From Henckelia pumila (taxonomy: Eukaryota; Streptophyta; Magnoliopsida; Lamiales; Gesneriaceae): a stretch of DNA of 64,000 nt. Location: the NCBI RefSeq assembly GCF_033568475.1, contig NC_133123.1, forward strand, positions 1,798,001-1,862,000, read 5' to 3'. Shown one piece after another: positions 14,401 through 27,766 of this stretch. The notes under the pieces are model-generated. The model saw nothing but the letters and a program-made list of their open reading frames with translations. It did no database searches and was not told the DNA's origin. Numbering within the stretch: position 1 is the stretch's first letter; each line of letters starts with the position of its first letter. A program made the translations under genes and the position numbers.

Positions 14401-15564
14401 GACCATTATCTTGTTGGCCCTTTTTCACAGTCAAAAATGAAGGGGCAAAGAATTCATGCAGCTAAAACATCCAGATACTTGGCCTTACATCTGAGATTTG
14501 AAATTGACATGGTGGCTCATTCTTTGTGTGAATTTGGTGGAGGTGAAGAAGAAATGCAAGAGTTAGAGGCTTATAGGAACATCCATTTTCCTGCATTGGC
14601 GGAACTGAAAAAGACTAAAAAGTACGTATTATCAACTCATTCCAGATTATCAAGACTAAAGTTAGCCACCACCTTCTGAAAAATGCTTTTGCTAGGAGAA
14701 GTTAGCCAAGTTTGTTATTTCATGTGTATTGAACTAGTTTTTGCAAATCTATATGGTGATCGAGGGTTTTGAAGCATTGACATTTAAGACTTACGGATGT
14801 GTCTGCCATTATCACATGGTTCTTGACGCAAATGTCTCATGCAGGTTACCCTCCCCTACAGATTTAAGATCAGAAGGACTATGCCCCTTAATGCCGGAGG
14901 AGACTGTGCTCATGCTTGCGGCCCTTGGTTTCAACCGAAGGTCCCACATATACCTTGCAGGGGCTCATATTTATGGAGGGGAGTCGAGATTGGCAGCCTT
15001 GACTACATTGTTCCCTAATTTAGTAACCAAAGAAAACTTGCTTTCTTCTGCTGAGATCGAGCCATTTGCAAATTTCTCATCTCAGGTAAATTAGAAATTT
15101 ACCCTCATACTGTTCTTCTGCTTCTATGGTATTATTAAAGATAATTGCGGTATTTTTTATATCGTTTTCCATTTGGGTTTTCACGATTCCCTAAAACCGG
15201 ATAATGTTTCTTGAAGTCCGGTCATTTAGTTCCTCACGAGTAAAAAGTTTTGCAGTTGGCTGCACTTGACTTCATAGTATGCACAGCTTCAGACGTATTT
15301 GCCATGACAGACTCAGGCAGTCAGTTTTCTTCTTTAGTAGCCGGTTATCGAATCTACTACGGTGGAGGGAAGATGCCATCCATCAGGCCAAACAAACGGA
15401 GGCTTGCTGACATTTTTGTGAAAAACAACACAATACAGTGGAAGGTTTTCGAGACGAGAGTGAGGAAGGCCGTGAAGCAAAATAAACGCGTGTTTTCCCG
15501 GCCTGTGGGAAGAAGTGTATATAGATATCCTCGATGTCGGGATTGTATGTGTTATACGGCTTAA
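11474..15564 (+). CDS. plant O-fucosyltransferase family protein (DUF246 type), type II membrane protein
   Basis: Ten exons, 644 aa: 11474-11917, 12387-12476, 12590-12689, 12790-12851, 12972-13060, 13323-13443, 13999-14142, 14287-14621, 14845-15085, 15256-15564. The N-terminus is Ser-rich, followed by a basic patch (WYRKKR) and one membrane helix (about 102-120), the layout of a Golgi type II glycosyltransferase. Family blocks: LVTANGGINQQR, SVAIARLLNATLVLPNF, YLALHLRFEIDMVAHS (the conserved HLRFE), LCPLMPEETVLMLAALGF, YLAGAHIYGGESRL and ASDVFAMTDSGSQFSSLVAG. The family is predicted to use GDP-fucose; some members act on cell-wall polysaccharides, and the acceptor of this one cannot be read from sequence. 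It ends convergently with the KNOX gene, 1.1 kb away. Intron 6 carries a repeat. Confidence 0.93.
13516..13955. repeat. AGCTC-rich repeat in O-fucosyltransferase intron 6
   Basis: Inside the 555-bp intron is a block rich in GAGCTC, AAGCTCGAGC and GAAGCTCAAGC motifs flanking an AT-rich centre. Near its end AAGAGCTGATGAAGCTCAAG occurs twice, separated by a T tract. This composition is typical of degenerate MITE-like insertions, but I could not define termini or a target duplication. Confidence 0.4.
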
Positions 15565-16694
15565 GTTTTGTAAAAACACTTCAAACACAGGGGAGAGTGA
15601 GTTTTCAAAAAACTTGTGACCAAAAGTTATTTATTAAAATATTTCCCATACAATTACACTTTTTTTTTTCGCTTTCTTTCTTCTTTTTTTTTTTTCCCAG
15701 ATAACTGAAAATTAAAAGGCGACAAATATAATTCGAAGTTATTGTGAATAATACAAAATTTTTGTTTGAGTTTAATTATGAATGATATTTTCATTATTAA
15801 TCTCTTCATGCACATACATATCCACTTGTGGTCATTAATTCGATGAATGTAAATAAAATAGCATATCTTGATCCTAATTTAGTATCCCGATTTCCATGCA
15901 TGCTTAGAGACACATTTTCCAAAAAATTTCGCATCTTAATTTTAAAATTTAAACTAAATAGGGAGAAAGAGTATTTTCTCGTTTTAAAACAAAACAAAAA
16001 AAACCAAACCAAAAAAAAGAAGAAGAGAAGAGAAAAGTTCTATTTAGAAAAGGATTTGAAATACAAGAACCACAAATAAGAGAGTGTCATTTGAGTTTTT
16101 ATGTTGCGCTTTCTTTTTTTAGAGGATATTTATGAATATGCAAATTAATTAGAAATTGATATCTTTAAAAAAAATTCGACGGAGAGGACAACAATTTCAC
16201 CGTATTTTAAAGCCAAAAATCATTCAACATGCACGTAAAGTAAATGAGTAGATACGAGAGTTGATATTTATACTTCATATTTTATAAATAAATTTACACT
16301 TTATTTTACACATGAAATAAAATGTAATGTATTCTCAACACATATTTATTATATTAATCTGCATGCATGAAACTAGCCAGGGCCGCTTAGGGGAATGAGA
16401 TCGATACTGGATAAACAGTAGTTTAATTACATTAATTTTAGATTTCAATGTTGTCTATTCTACATTACAAAAATAGACACATGCATGATCAGTAAGAAAC
16501 ATGAACTTGAAAATAAATTAAAATAGAACCAAAGACCAAGAAGATTACACATAATAATAATTAATTTTCGGGAGTTCAATATTAGTTATCTTAGAGCCGT
16601 TGCAGGGCATACAAAACATATAACATTATATCAAGAAACAAGTAAATTTTCAATAATAGTTGATAGATTCACTAGCATGCTATATATTAAAGTT
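15565..16694. other. convergent intergenic region (O-fucosyltransferase 3' / KNOX 3')
   Basis: 1.1 kb between two genes whose 3' ends face each other; it should hold both 3' UTRs. It contains T and A homopolymer runs (15660-15700, 15990-16025) and AT-rich sequence. The only GC-richer island is around 16370-16410, where CGCTTAGGGGAATGAGA also occurs at about 33976. No coding region seen. Confidence 0.6.
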
Positions 16695-19600
16695 TCAAAG
16701 AAACGACGGCGAAATATCCATTGGGAACGGATTGCCCATGATAGTGTCCATGTAGTAGTGAGGATGAGCAGCGTCCATAACCACGAACTGCATATCCTCG
16801 GACGGCTTCCAATGGCGTTTCCTTTGGTTAATAAACCAGTTGTTTATTTGCTTCTGGTCCAGGCCTGTCGATTCGGCTAGGGCTATTTTCTGAGATTCCT
16901 ACATTAATTGCCACGAAATTTCAACATTAATCGATCAAGAGCGTAAAATTAATGCAATACTGAGGAGGGTTTAGATAACACATACAGATGGATAAGGCCA
17001 TTTGTAATGCCTGCTCCACCAGTCGAGTAGCTGCTGCCTTGCTTCTTTAGGCAGCTTGCCTTTCTTTCGTTTCTTCATGAATTCTTGTTTGAGGTTGCCC
17101 AAGTATCCACTATATTTTCGCAAGAGCTGACCTTTCAGTTCGCGGTCTTCTGCTTGGGGGTCGATGAAATTGTTATTCACGTCGAATTCTTCTTCCGACG
17201 AACCATTTCTGTCCACTGCTTCGCCACAAGCTGCATGAGACACAACAAACAGTAAGTCGTGTTCCAAGCCGAAATACTTTCCCACATGATTCATACATAA
17301 AAATCTAGATTTAATGCCTCAAATATGGAACAAAAAGCTTGTCACACCACAAATCAAGATTGGGAAATTAAAGTGAAACAGCAGTTCTCAACATCTGCTG
17401 AATATTCCATTGGAACTGGATTGAGAACATGTTGAAAACAATCCATAGGCAATATATTTCTAAATTCACGGCACTTAAATCATGCATATACTGATTTCTG
17501 GTTATTTACAATTTACCTTAAAACAATCATCATTATTTAAAAGTGCAAGGTCCACCCCCTGCTGTTACACTAGGAAAATTTGTCGACATATTCCAATATT
17601 AAATCACCAACTACTGATGATCACTTGATGCATGTAAGGATTTGGGCAGTAGTAAATTGAACTATATATTATATTCTTCTCAACCTAAGAAGCTAGCTTG
17701 TGTTTAGAAAATATTATGTTCAGGAGGAGATTACAATAAAATCAAGATACCATGCACAAAAATCTGGTGGAGTGAAAATTGTAGGGGACAATGAGCTCTC
17801 TAATAAGCAATAAAAAGCTCCCTCTCCTCCCAATACAGACAGTGCCCAAGTCCCAATCTAACCAAATGCAAATCCAAAGTAATTTATTGTTTAAATTTAT
17901 TAGTCATATATATGCGTGCAGTAAAATTTAAGGGTTCATTATTGAAGAAACACAAATAATTTAAGCTTAGAAAACATAGTCCTTAATAAGCCAATTTCCA
18001 TAGGCTTCTTTTATAGACTTTAGGCATTGATCACATAGTTGACTAATTTCAAGTACTCCATGCCCCACCTGGAAGCTGGCATAAGTACATAGAATGATTC
18101 TATTATTTCGATGTTTGCAAGTTCATACGATGAACTTAAAGACACACGAAGTGAACTATATATTTAATTATTAAATCAAATTGAAATTAAACTTGGTGCA
18201 GATGTCCACAAGCATCATAAATAGCACAAAGCGGGCGTCAAGGAACGAGTAACAGCCAACACATGTATTACAATAACATGATTTTCGTTAAATCGTAACA
18301 AGAAAAATGTGCATTGGCAATAATTTATAGGCTCCCCAAACACAGTAAAGAAAATGAAAAGGTTTCAAAACTAGTTTCCTCCTGAAAAGGTTTCGAGCCA
18401 AATTCTTAGTGCCATGATCTCAAGAACCCATGTTTCACAAAATTCTTAAAATCTATATAAAATTGAAATATTACCAAAATCAGTGAGTGGCATCCTCTTT
18501 TACTGGATTCTTTTTCTTCTTCTTTTTTTCACGTGAGATCATAAGAACCAAACACAATCACAATCACAGCTCGTAAACAAAAATTTAGACCTTGAAGCTT
18601 ATAAATTTACTAATAATACATGGCGTGCAAGAAGGATTATTAAAAAATGGGCTTGGTTTTAAATTCACAAAGATCGCGAGTGAACCAAAACAAAAGACAC
18701 CTCAATTAGAAGAAAGGTGCTTGCAAACTCCAATCTGCAAAACGTAGAAAACCTAGCTAGCAATAGTGTTTTAGATTAGATAAGCTTCTAACTTTGACTC
18801 GCAGATGGTACGCCAATTAGTATGATCAGTAGTGACTAGAGAGCGATGAAAAAAAGAGGATGAAAATATATATATGGGTGCCAGAAGATGAAGTAACATC
18901 TGGAAATACACACCAACAAATGTAAATCCAAATAAATATTTTCTTGGAAACATGCACGTGCAGACGTCGATTCCCTATGTAAATGTAAAAAAATCACACA
19001 AAATAAAGAAGTAATTCGATATCAAACAGTGAGATGAGAAGAATAAATTTCACCCCCTTCAAATATAATAAAAAAAAAAATGGGAAGAAAAAAAAAAAAA
19101 AAAAAAGATAAGGATCAAGAGAAAGAGAAAGAGAGAGAGGCACTTCACCAGAGTCAGAGTGAGATAAAGCAAGGGCTTTGAACTGGCACTCGATCCTGGA
19201 AAGGAAGAGCATGGCTTCTTTGAAGGGTTTCGAGAGTTCTTGCTCATACTTGGTAAGCATTTCACAGTATGCCTCCATGAACTGGTCGAGTGCCGGATCT
19301 TCTCCGACGGAGCTTCTGTCGTTCCGGCCTATCGCGGTTGCGGAGGCACAAGCTTCCTCCAGCTTCGCCACCACCTCAGGCGGCGCTCCTATCTGCAGTC
19401 ATGAGACAATATTATTATAAGTATATATAGCCGTCATCAGTCGATTTCATTCATTCTCCCAATTAACCAAGACTTTTGAGTACTGAACACAAATCTAACT
19501 TGTCTTCAAAAAAAAACCGTACCTTTTGACAATTAACATAGGCAGCCAAGAGACGAGGGTAGTGTGGATGAGCCATGATCTTGGACTTGACAGAGCAGCT

Positions 19601-19903
19601 GCCACTGCCAGCATCTCCGTCGCCTTCCATGAAATAATACCCAGTACTCGTATTATTGTTATCATGTTCAGCAAGCATCATAGAACATCCGCCGACGGAG
19701 CTGGTGCAGTTGCGGTTGAGCTGGTGGTGATCTTGTTGAAGAGGTAGAAATAGGGAGTGGGTGCAGTCTCCATTAGGGGCAGCGGCAGCCACCTGAGGCA
19801 TCATCATCATCATGGGACAAAACCCCCCATTTCCGTTTTCTCCAAAAGCCATGAAAGAAGTGGTGTTGATCATGTGACCTGCAGACCCCTCCCCACTCTC
19901 CAT
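16695..19903 (-). CDS. STM: class I KNOX TALE homeodomain transcription factor, SHOOT MERISTEMLESS-like
   Basis: Four exons on the minus strand, 357 aa: 19903-19523, 19392-19149, 17230-16986, 16898-16695; all introns GT-AG. Domains in order: variable His/Asn/Met-rich N-terminus; KNOX1 with [20 protein letters not shown] (ending at 127); KNOX2 with [21 protein letters not shown]; acidic [11 protein letters not shown] linker; ELK (about 239-260); TALE homeodomain with the three-residue PYP loop extension and helix 3 [14 protein letters not shown]. The C-terminal end MGNPFPMD is the STM-type tail rather than the KNAT1 or KNAT2/6 type. STM-like proteins act in the nucleus with BELL partners to keep shoot meristem cells undifferentiated. 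The 1.9-kb intron 2 and the 10.8-kb gene-free upstream region fit a gene with extensive cis regulation. Confidence 0.95.
17231..19148 (-). other. large KNOX intron between KNOX2 and ELK exons
   Basis: A 1,918-bp intron that starts GTGAAG after the KNOX2 exon and ends CATGCAG before the ELK exon. A long intron near this point is usual for class I KNOX genes and can carry regulatory elements. No coding sequence or clear transposon was seen. An A-rich tract lies near 19070-19105, close to the donor. Confidence 0.75.
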
Positions 19904-21637
19904 TTTATCTAGCTAGCTATACTGCGTGTACTTGAAAAGAATATATATATATATATATATTTATGGAGATTTTTTCTCGTCTTTATTCAGACCTCCTCTT
20001 CTCCTGCTTGTAATTGTAGAAAGAGTATAATAAACCCTCAAAGATAACGTACTCACTCTTTATCTCTCTCTCTCCCCGGGGCTAGCTTTTCCTGTTGTAC
20101 ACACGCATAAGCAATCTTTTTCTCTTTTTGAAGGTATCTCTGTGCAGGGGCCTCCCGAATTTTATGCTACTTGTTTCAGTCTTTTTACAGGAAATCCTAA
20201 ATAGTTAATGTTGTAGAATTAATGGTAGCTAGTGACTTTTTCAGTCAGTCGATTAAGGGCTGGCTCTTTGGTTCATTGAGAAAGCAAACTGTTGATGAGG
20301 TTTTATCTTTTCCTTTACGAACTAACTGGGGCACACACACTACTGTGTTGTGTTGTTTTTATCATCATTTTTCCCATTAGAAATATCATATATATATATA
20401 TATCTGCCTCTTTAATTTCTCTCTCTGAACAGACACAGCAAAATGGAGTGAACAAGGAAAAAGAAGGAAACAAACACACATTTAAAAGAAGAGAGAGAGA
20501 AGGCTAAAAGGACTTGCAGAGGGCACGCTCTGTTTGCAGACGGATTCAGTACTGGTTTTTGTAATATGGATTCCTACTATCAATCATCATATATATATAT
20601 AGGTTTAGTTTTAACAGTAATAGATGATTAATAATTAAAATTTAAATTCCGCCATGTTAATTTCTTAGATATTGCTTGATTAAATTGTGTTTGCGAATCT
20701 TTACCTTCCCAATGAAAACCTATTGTCTTGCTCAGCCACTGTGTAAAGATTGAAGAAGATTCATTACAAGGAGAAAACTTTCAAGTAATTATGAGCTATC
20801 AAATCCGAATATTGCAGGATTAAACTTTTACCATATGTCCACATAGCTAGGAAAATTTTGGCATGCACATTATTTAAGTTGCTTCTTCTGTGTATATATG
20901 CATATAATGTTGAATGAAATTTCGACTATGGAGTACAGAATTAATCAAGTCCATTTTTGGTCATGTTGAGTATTTAGGGGTGGTGCATGTGTCACATATC
21001 TATTTGCCGTTTAACTGTTTATTTTTATTTATTGAAAAAGTTTGATCTTTTTTTTGTTTTTGAAATCTGAGGAACTAGTAATTAGATGTGGATTTATGAT
21101 TCAAGATGCATTATTTTATATTACAAACACAAAAAATTAATTTGGTATTATTTTGTGAAGGATAAAATTTTAGTTTTTTTTTAATTTAATGTAGAAATAA
21201 TAAATAGGTACATATATAGAGCTAGAAATTGGAACAAACGAGTTCTTGTATTTTTATTTTTAGATTGTCTGCAATTATAATTATTTCTAAAAACATAAAT
21301 AAATATAAACAACTTGTCTTTCTACTTCCAAGCAAGATATTTTAGACTATATAATGTTTTCTATGAATTATTTTCTTTCAACAAATTATTAAATATTAAA
21401 TTGATCAGACTTTCAATAACCCCGATTCGACACAATTTCGAATCAATCTCAGTCCAATACATTCTCGTAGACGACAATGGAATCTAGGTTTTTAAATAAT
21501 TTATGATGTAATCTTACCAGCCTTGTAATTAAATGCAAATTATGCTTTATATATTAATATCAGTTGGTGCCCCCACTTTAATTTACTCTGTCTATGGAGT
21601 TTAGGAGCTTCAACATGTCCATCTTTTAATTTTGCGA

Positions 21638-21640
<3 letters not shown>

Positions 21641-21672
<32 letters not shown>
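21641..21672. repeat. (TA)n microsatellite
   Basis: Uninterrupted alternating TA of about 32 bp. Similar shorter runs occur near 19952, 20392 and 22640. Confidence 0.85.
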
Positions 21673-21675
<3 letters not shown>

Positions 21676-24535
21676 AAATACATGAACAAAGATTTTATCT
21701 TTTTTCATTGATGCGGATATATAATATTATTAGGATTCATTTAGTTCGGTTGATCCGATTCTATCAATAAATAATTAATATTTTGATTATTAAAATATTT
21801 TATAGAATAGTATTGAATAAATAATAACATTGTGGTTTGATTTTAAATTTGATATACATAAGATGATAAAATTACTTTTTTATTCTTTTATTGATATTAA
21901 TAAAAAAAATTAGAAGTACATATATGATTAATAATATTATATTATAGTAATTATTTGATTAATATGTTATCAATAGAATTAATAATTTAATTGATTTGAG
22001 ATAAATAATTAATATACATAAAATTTCAACCCAGTATGGCCAAGCATATTTTATAGTTTATAAGAATATAGAGAAATATATACATATATATATATATCGA
22101 TAATAATATAAAGAAATTAAATGTAATGTCAAGTGATTGGAGAAAGAAGAACATTCCCCAACCTGGTGACTTGCTCCGGTAACCAAAACTTTTTCTTATA
22201 TATGTATTTAGTACATTTTGCAATGTCTTTTCTGCCGAGTTAAATGTCTTATCCACTATTGTATCCTATTTTGGAGGTTAAATATTGATATTATATTATT
22301 ATGTAGGTAAGTGATCAAAGTATAATTTTTAACTTATATAATAATTATGTCTTGATTTTAAGAAAAATAGAAGGGAAAAAAAATTAATTGAATAAAAGAA
22401 AGGTTGGTTTAAGTGACAGCTCCACCCCTGATTGTGGACAGTAAGAATTTAGCAGTACTGGGAATTAGATTCAAAAAGGTTAAAATTAGACGTAGCCATA
22501 TAGCCTAGGGTGGGTTTCTGGTTGAGTCTCGAGGGTTGCATGTAAAGTCATAATTTATGGGCAAAAGATTCATTAAAAAAGCTGCCTTAAAACCTCTTTT
22601 AATACGTCATCATCTTATTAATATTTACAGCTAACAATATATATATATATATATATATATGCAAAACTAGGGTTTTGGTTTTGTCCAACACAGATATATA
22701 TGCTTTTAGGTCTTGTCCATCATCAGTCTCTTTATAAAGCAAATCGAATTTTTTGTTTTGCCATTTTCCAATCCACAATCTTTTTTGTTTATTGTAGATT
22801 TCAGTATAAACCAGTAATTGAAAATAAAACAATATATAAGAAAAACTTTTTTTAAAAAAAATTCTTTCATAAGTAAGTTTGAAACAAATTACAACTCGAA
22901 AATTACACGTTTATACTGTCGGATCGGATACTAATTTGCAAATGAGTAAGTGTCTTATGAGACCGTTTTTAAACATATATGGTTTTCTTAAAATAGTAAT
23001 ATTTTTGATATAAAATATAATATTTATTAATGATTCGGATTGAATAGGAGATTCATCTTATAATATTAATATAATTCATGAGATAATTTTAGAAGAGTTT
23101 TTTATGATTAACAAATGAATTGATGTGTTGATATATTGTTTTTATATTTAACAGATCTAAACAATCAATTTAAATGTCATAATGATATTATTCTTTATAC
23201 AAATAATTTCTCCTATTTTCTTATCCATGTGCAAATGATGATATGTCATCGAAAATTATTAAGTTGGTGACGCAACACTTTAGTAAAAAATAATTAAAAT
23301 TGGCCTAAAAATATACAAGTCAATGAATTAAGATTACGATTTCGTTGATAACAAGAAAAAATTAAAAAAAATATATCATACACAAGTTCAAAAATATAAT
23401 TTCAACATGAAAAAAAAACCCCACAACAAAACTATCATAGTTTCCAATTATTTAATCAATATTTTATTTGTACTATATTTCAAGAAAAAAAAAGATTCTA
23501 TTTTCACTCCTCTTTCACATTACTCATATTGCTGAAAGTTTATTGTTGAGATGTACAATAAAAAAAATATGTTAAGTTTATAATAGTAAAAATAATGCAT
23601 GATTTCCGAGAATGAATCAAAAACATATATGAATAAAATAAACATTTTATAAAACTCAAATATAATATGATATAAAAGGAGATATTGCATGTTGAACTTT
23701 TTGGGTTAAGATGGTGTTTATGTTCGCTTTATGAAGATCATTAGAAAGCAAACCCCCTTTTTGATTACATGCTTAGCAGAGGAACATATATATTAATTTA
23801 ATTTGTTATTATAAATTGAACTCGGTACAGTTTTAATTATTAAATTAATCTCGCCACCATTTTTCTAGACCTCCGATCCGGTCTTCACTTTTTACTTACT
23901 GTGTAATTAATACTTGATAATTCAGGGATAGTGGCTCATTAACCCCACTAAATCCTTTCCATAGATCTGTTCTCCGCATATGCAGGATGGTGTGTGTATT
24001 CACACCCATAAAAGTTAATATATGAATATATACATTACGTGTGTCATATAATACATAAATTTCACGTGGTTTACATATTTTAATAATCACACATATTAAT
24101 TATGATTCTTACATTAAATATGATATGAGAGTCAATAAGATTATTTTTTTATAATTATGAAAGTGAAACTTTAACATTTTATAATTAATACGAAATAAAA
24201 ATATATAAAATAAATAAAACAATCATTTTTTTTTTATTTTTTGAAATGCTTAACGAAGAACAAAATTAAATACATTATAATCAAATGTCTGACCGGTACG
24301 GTAATTTTGGAATTAGAAAAATGATTTACCAAAGTTAGTTTAATATTAGGTCATCTCTCAAAATCGATAATTATTTTAGACTTTCGGGACTTGCAATGTT
24401 TAAGATTTAAATTATGTTTGGTTTAGATTATTTTTGAGAAATAATTTTGGGTTATATTAAAAAAGAAAGTTTGTTCCTCATCAAGAAAAGAGATAATGTT
24501 CTTGATATTTTTTTCTGTTTTTTTAAAAATACATC

Positions 24536-24850
24536 GGGGAAAAATTGTTTTTTTAATCTTATATATTTGTCATTTTGCGATTTCAGTCCTTTATATTTTC
24601 AGATTTCATTTTTAGTCCGCTATCTTTATTTTTTTGGCAATTTTAGTTTTTTTTCTGACGTGGCGCTGATGTGGCACCAATTCAGTGCTGATGTGGAGCT
24701 GACGTGTACATTGTCACGTAAGCATTTTCGAATAAAAAAGACCGAAATTGCCAAAAATCAGAATATACAGGACTAAAACTGAAATGTGAAAACATAGAGG
24801 ACCAAAATCGCAATATGACAAATATACAGGACTAAATTTGCAATTTTCCC
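24536..24850. mobile_element. fold-back MITE with TACATC target duplication
   Basis: The element begins GGGGAAAAATTG and ends CAATTTTCCC, and its two halves are long imperfect inverted repeats (TTTAGTCC, ATTTCAGT and ATTTTCAGATTT blocks read back as GGACTAAA and ACTGAAAT). The centre holds a repeated GACGTGG / GCTGATGTGG motif. TACATC flanks it at 24530-24535 and 24851-24856. There is no coding capacity. A related, decayed copy lies at 30050-30335. Confidence 0.75.
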
Positions 24851-26162
24851 TACATCAGGTATTATTTTTCTGATGATCATATAAGTTTGATTGTATATGT
24901 CGAATCACGTGAGATGTTATTCAATAAATTTACAATAAAGTGTGATTTTAATATTTTTTGCATTAAAGTAATGTATTTTTTATGAATGACCCAAATAAAT
25001 AATTTGTGAACGTTGACATTGTTTCACATAAATATTTGTGTTCTTGTAAAAATCTCGTATAAACAATCATTAGAGACATAAATTAAAGTCAACACAAACA
25101 AAACCAACATGTATAAACGTGTAATCCCAAACAAGAAAATCTTTTGCGACGCACGTAATATATATATTTAGAAGATGGATGAGTTATATTATATAAATTC
25201 AACGGTGTCAAAGTACTTAAATAATGCATAAACTGAAGGCCGATGCAAATAATGTTAGTCTACGGACACGACCCGATAAGTTAGCACGTAAACGAAAGAT
25301 GCAACTTTTCCAAATTTGCATTTATGTATTTTATCGTTTTTCCAAAAGCAAAAGCCCATCACTCCATTTTATTCCTTCAACTTGACAAGACTCCTTATTA
25401 AATTATGTTACAAAATCCACTTTCAATAATTATTTTTTAATAATTAAATCTTATTGAATTTCTTGTAGCAACATAACATATGTAATATGTTTAACTTAGT
25501 CCTGGTGTACATTTATGGTTAATACGAAAGACTGATTGAAACATGAAGTTTGTGATGTTGTATGACTTAAAAATTTGAATTGCATTGATATTATCAAATA
25601 TAATTTTTGATAAAATGAAATATATTGGAATCAAGTTTTTAATTGTTAGTCAAGACGCAAATTTATTTCTTATACTTGTAACAACGTAGATAGGTCGGAT
25701 TGTTAGGTTAGGCCCATGAGTCTGGGGAGGGACGTGTGTTGTCTCATATCATTTCGAGATCAGTTTTATCATTTTTCTACTATCAGATCCCTAACACAGG
25801 CGGTATTATTTGTTAAGATTTGATGTCTATCTTTTTACAGTCCAGCTAACCAAGTAAATCAAACGGTGCAGTATTAATAGCTTGACGTAATATAGTTTTC
25901 TAAGAAGTCTCTCATCTAATATAAGTACCACTCTCACTCATATATGCATGCTTGACCCAACAACAAGTACCCACCATTTACAAATATAGTATGTGGAATT
26001 GAAATAATCCTGATGGCTGCCCAGATAAATGAATTAACATGAAACTCAATTCTAATCTATGTTGAGATATATAGCAACGAGTAACTTTCGTGTAAAAGGT
26101 GCCCCAATAGTGGAAAAGATATTCAAAGAAAGACAACTTAATCCATTACATTGCAAAATTAA

Positions 26163-26268
26163 GGTAGTGTTTGCAACCTCTAAAAATAAGTGATTATGGA
26201 GATTCTGTTAACAAATTTGTTAAAAGAATTTTCATAATCACTTAGTTTTAAAGGTTACATACACTGCC
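26163..26268. mobile_element. 106-bp Tourist-like MITE, TAA target duplication
   Basis: Termini GGTAGTGTTTGCAACCTCTA and the inverted counterpart ending ACACTGCC enclose AATAAGTGATTAT / ATAATCACTTA inner repeats. TAA flanks both sides (26160-26162, 26269-26271). Same size and family as the element at 44842-44947; a half copy seems to lie at 26440-26500. Confidence 0.8.
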
Positions 26269-26439
26269 TAAATTTTCAATTTCAGTATTTTTTTTTCCAT
26301 ATACTTCTTTCGATTTATCTCAATTTCCAGCTTTATCTGTCGTGTTTTTAAAGAATGTTTGTTCTAATTATTAGTTATTTAGTCATTTCTTCATGTATTT
26401 TTGAAAGACTCTTTTCATTTTTATTAAATCCAATTGTTT

Positions 26440-26500
26440 TAAGTAATATTTACAACCTCAAAAAATAAATGATTATGGAGATTCTCGTAACAAATTTTAT
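26440..26500. repeat. partial copy of the 106-bp Tourist-like family
   Basis: AGTAATATTTACAACCTC followed by AAAAATAAATGATTATGGAGATTCT repeats the left half of 26163-26268, with no matching right half. Probably a truncated or decayed copy. Confidence 0.55.
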
Positions 26501-27043
26501 AACTAATTTAATATCAACTAACACTGATTTTTATTTTTGAATCTGATTCATAAATTTTATTATATGATTTAAATATAATATTTAGAAAACTAAAATTGAT
26601 TAGATGAATGGTTAAGGGATTATATTTTAAGAATTAGTATGATCATGTATATTAACCGAATAGTTGCACACATTTGATTAAGGACGTTAGGGGTGTCAAT
26701 GTGTCATAGATTGATCTCTTTGTAGACTTGTCAAAATAGCGGTTGAAAATGAGACTGGCCGATTTGTAACCCATAATATGGTCGGTGGAAATTTTCAACA
26801 TAGCCCATTTATTTGAAAGGAAAAAAGGAGAACTTGTCAATTTTTACTTCACGAATAGGTTTCTTGTGATACGATATCACTGATTTTTATGGAGATCGTA
26901 TTATAAAATTATATGTTAGACTGTCTCAGGAGATTTTTTTATTTTAAATTATTTTTAGCTGGATGAACAGACTAGTTATTTGGGCAAATTAAACTAGTAA
27001 ATTACCAATTAACCGGATTCGTCTACTTCGCGGTTTAGTACAT

Positions 27044-27074
27044 GTCACCCGCAGGGCACTACCCTGCGGGTGAC
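27044..27074. repeat. perfect 13-bp stem hairpin
   Basis: GTCACCCGCAGGG, loop CACTA, then CCCTGCGGGTGAC. This is a GC-rich perfect hairpin in otherwise AT-rich DNA. A looser echo (CACCTGCCGAGCCCTATCC...GGGTAGCGTCCAC) follows at about 27140-27180. Confidence 0.85.
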
Positions 27075-27766
27075 GTGTAACCCCATAATTGGTCAAAAAT
27101 AGTGGGTCTCACTGATTTTAACCAATCATAAGCCGCCACGTCACCTGCCGAGCCCTATCCTACGGGTAGCGTCCACTCAACCCTATTTCGCTCACCCAAT
27201 TTTCACATATACATATGTGAAGGGAACCCCGTTTGTGTTCCAAACCCTAGATGATCAAAATATTGAAGATTGGCGTACATTAATGGAGGGTATATCTTTT
27301 GGCCGACAACAAGTTGCTTTTTCTCGTCCAAATCATGCCACTATGGATGGCCAAACTACTGTTGCTCGATGCAATTAGATTCGCTAGAAAACAAATATTA
27401 TTGGTAATTGTGACCAAATTTTATTTATGTTATACCAAAACTTTGAAACTTCACGATAGCTAAGTGTACGGGCGCGAGTAAGCATAATATTTGATATTTT
27501 TAAAGTTCTATTTATAGTTTAAATTATAAAATTTGATTTTAGGTAGCAATTTTTGAAATTGGCCATAAAAAACGAGAAGGGAAAAAAATCATGAACGAAA
27601 GTGGAAAATTAAAGTTAGAAAGATGAATGGCAAGATTGCATTGAAAGCCACACCAAACATACCAAATTCGTCGGTCTCTTTGATCCAATGTAGTATCGTG
27701 ATATATGTTAAATTGATGATGCCATTGAATTGTAAGGGAAAGGGGTTGTAAATAAATAGTTGGAGG

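Noticed and set aside
24447-24776. 109-codon frame and the similar 107-codon frame at 30067-30390
   Set aside because: Both arise from the two copies of the fold-back MITE; similarity between them reflects the repeat, not a protein family.
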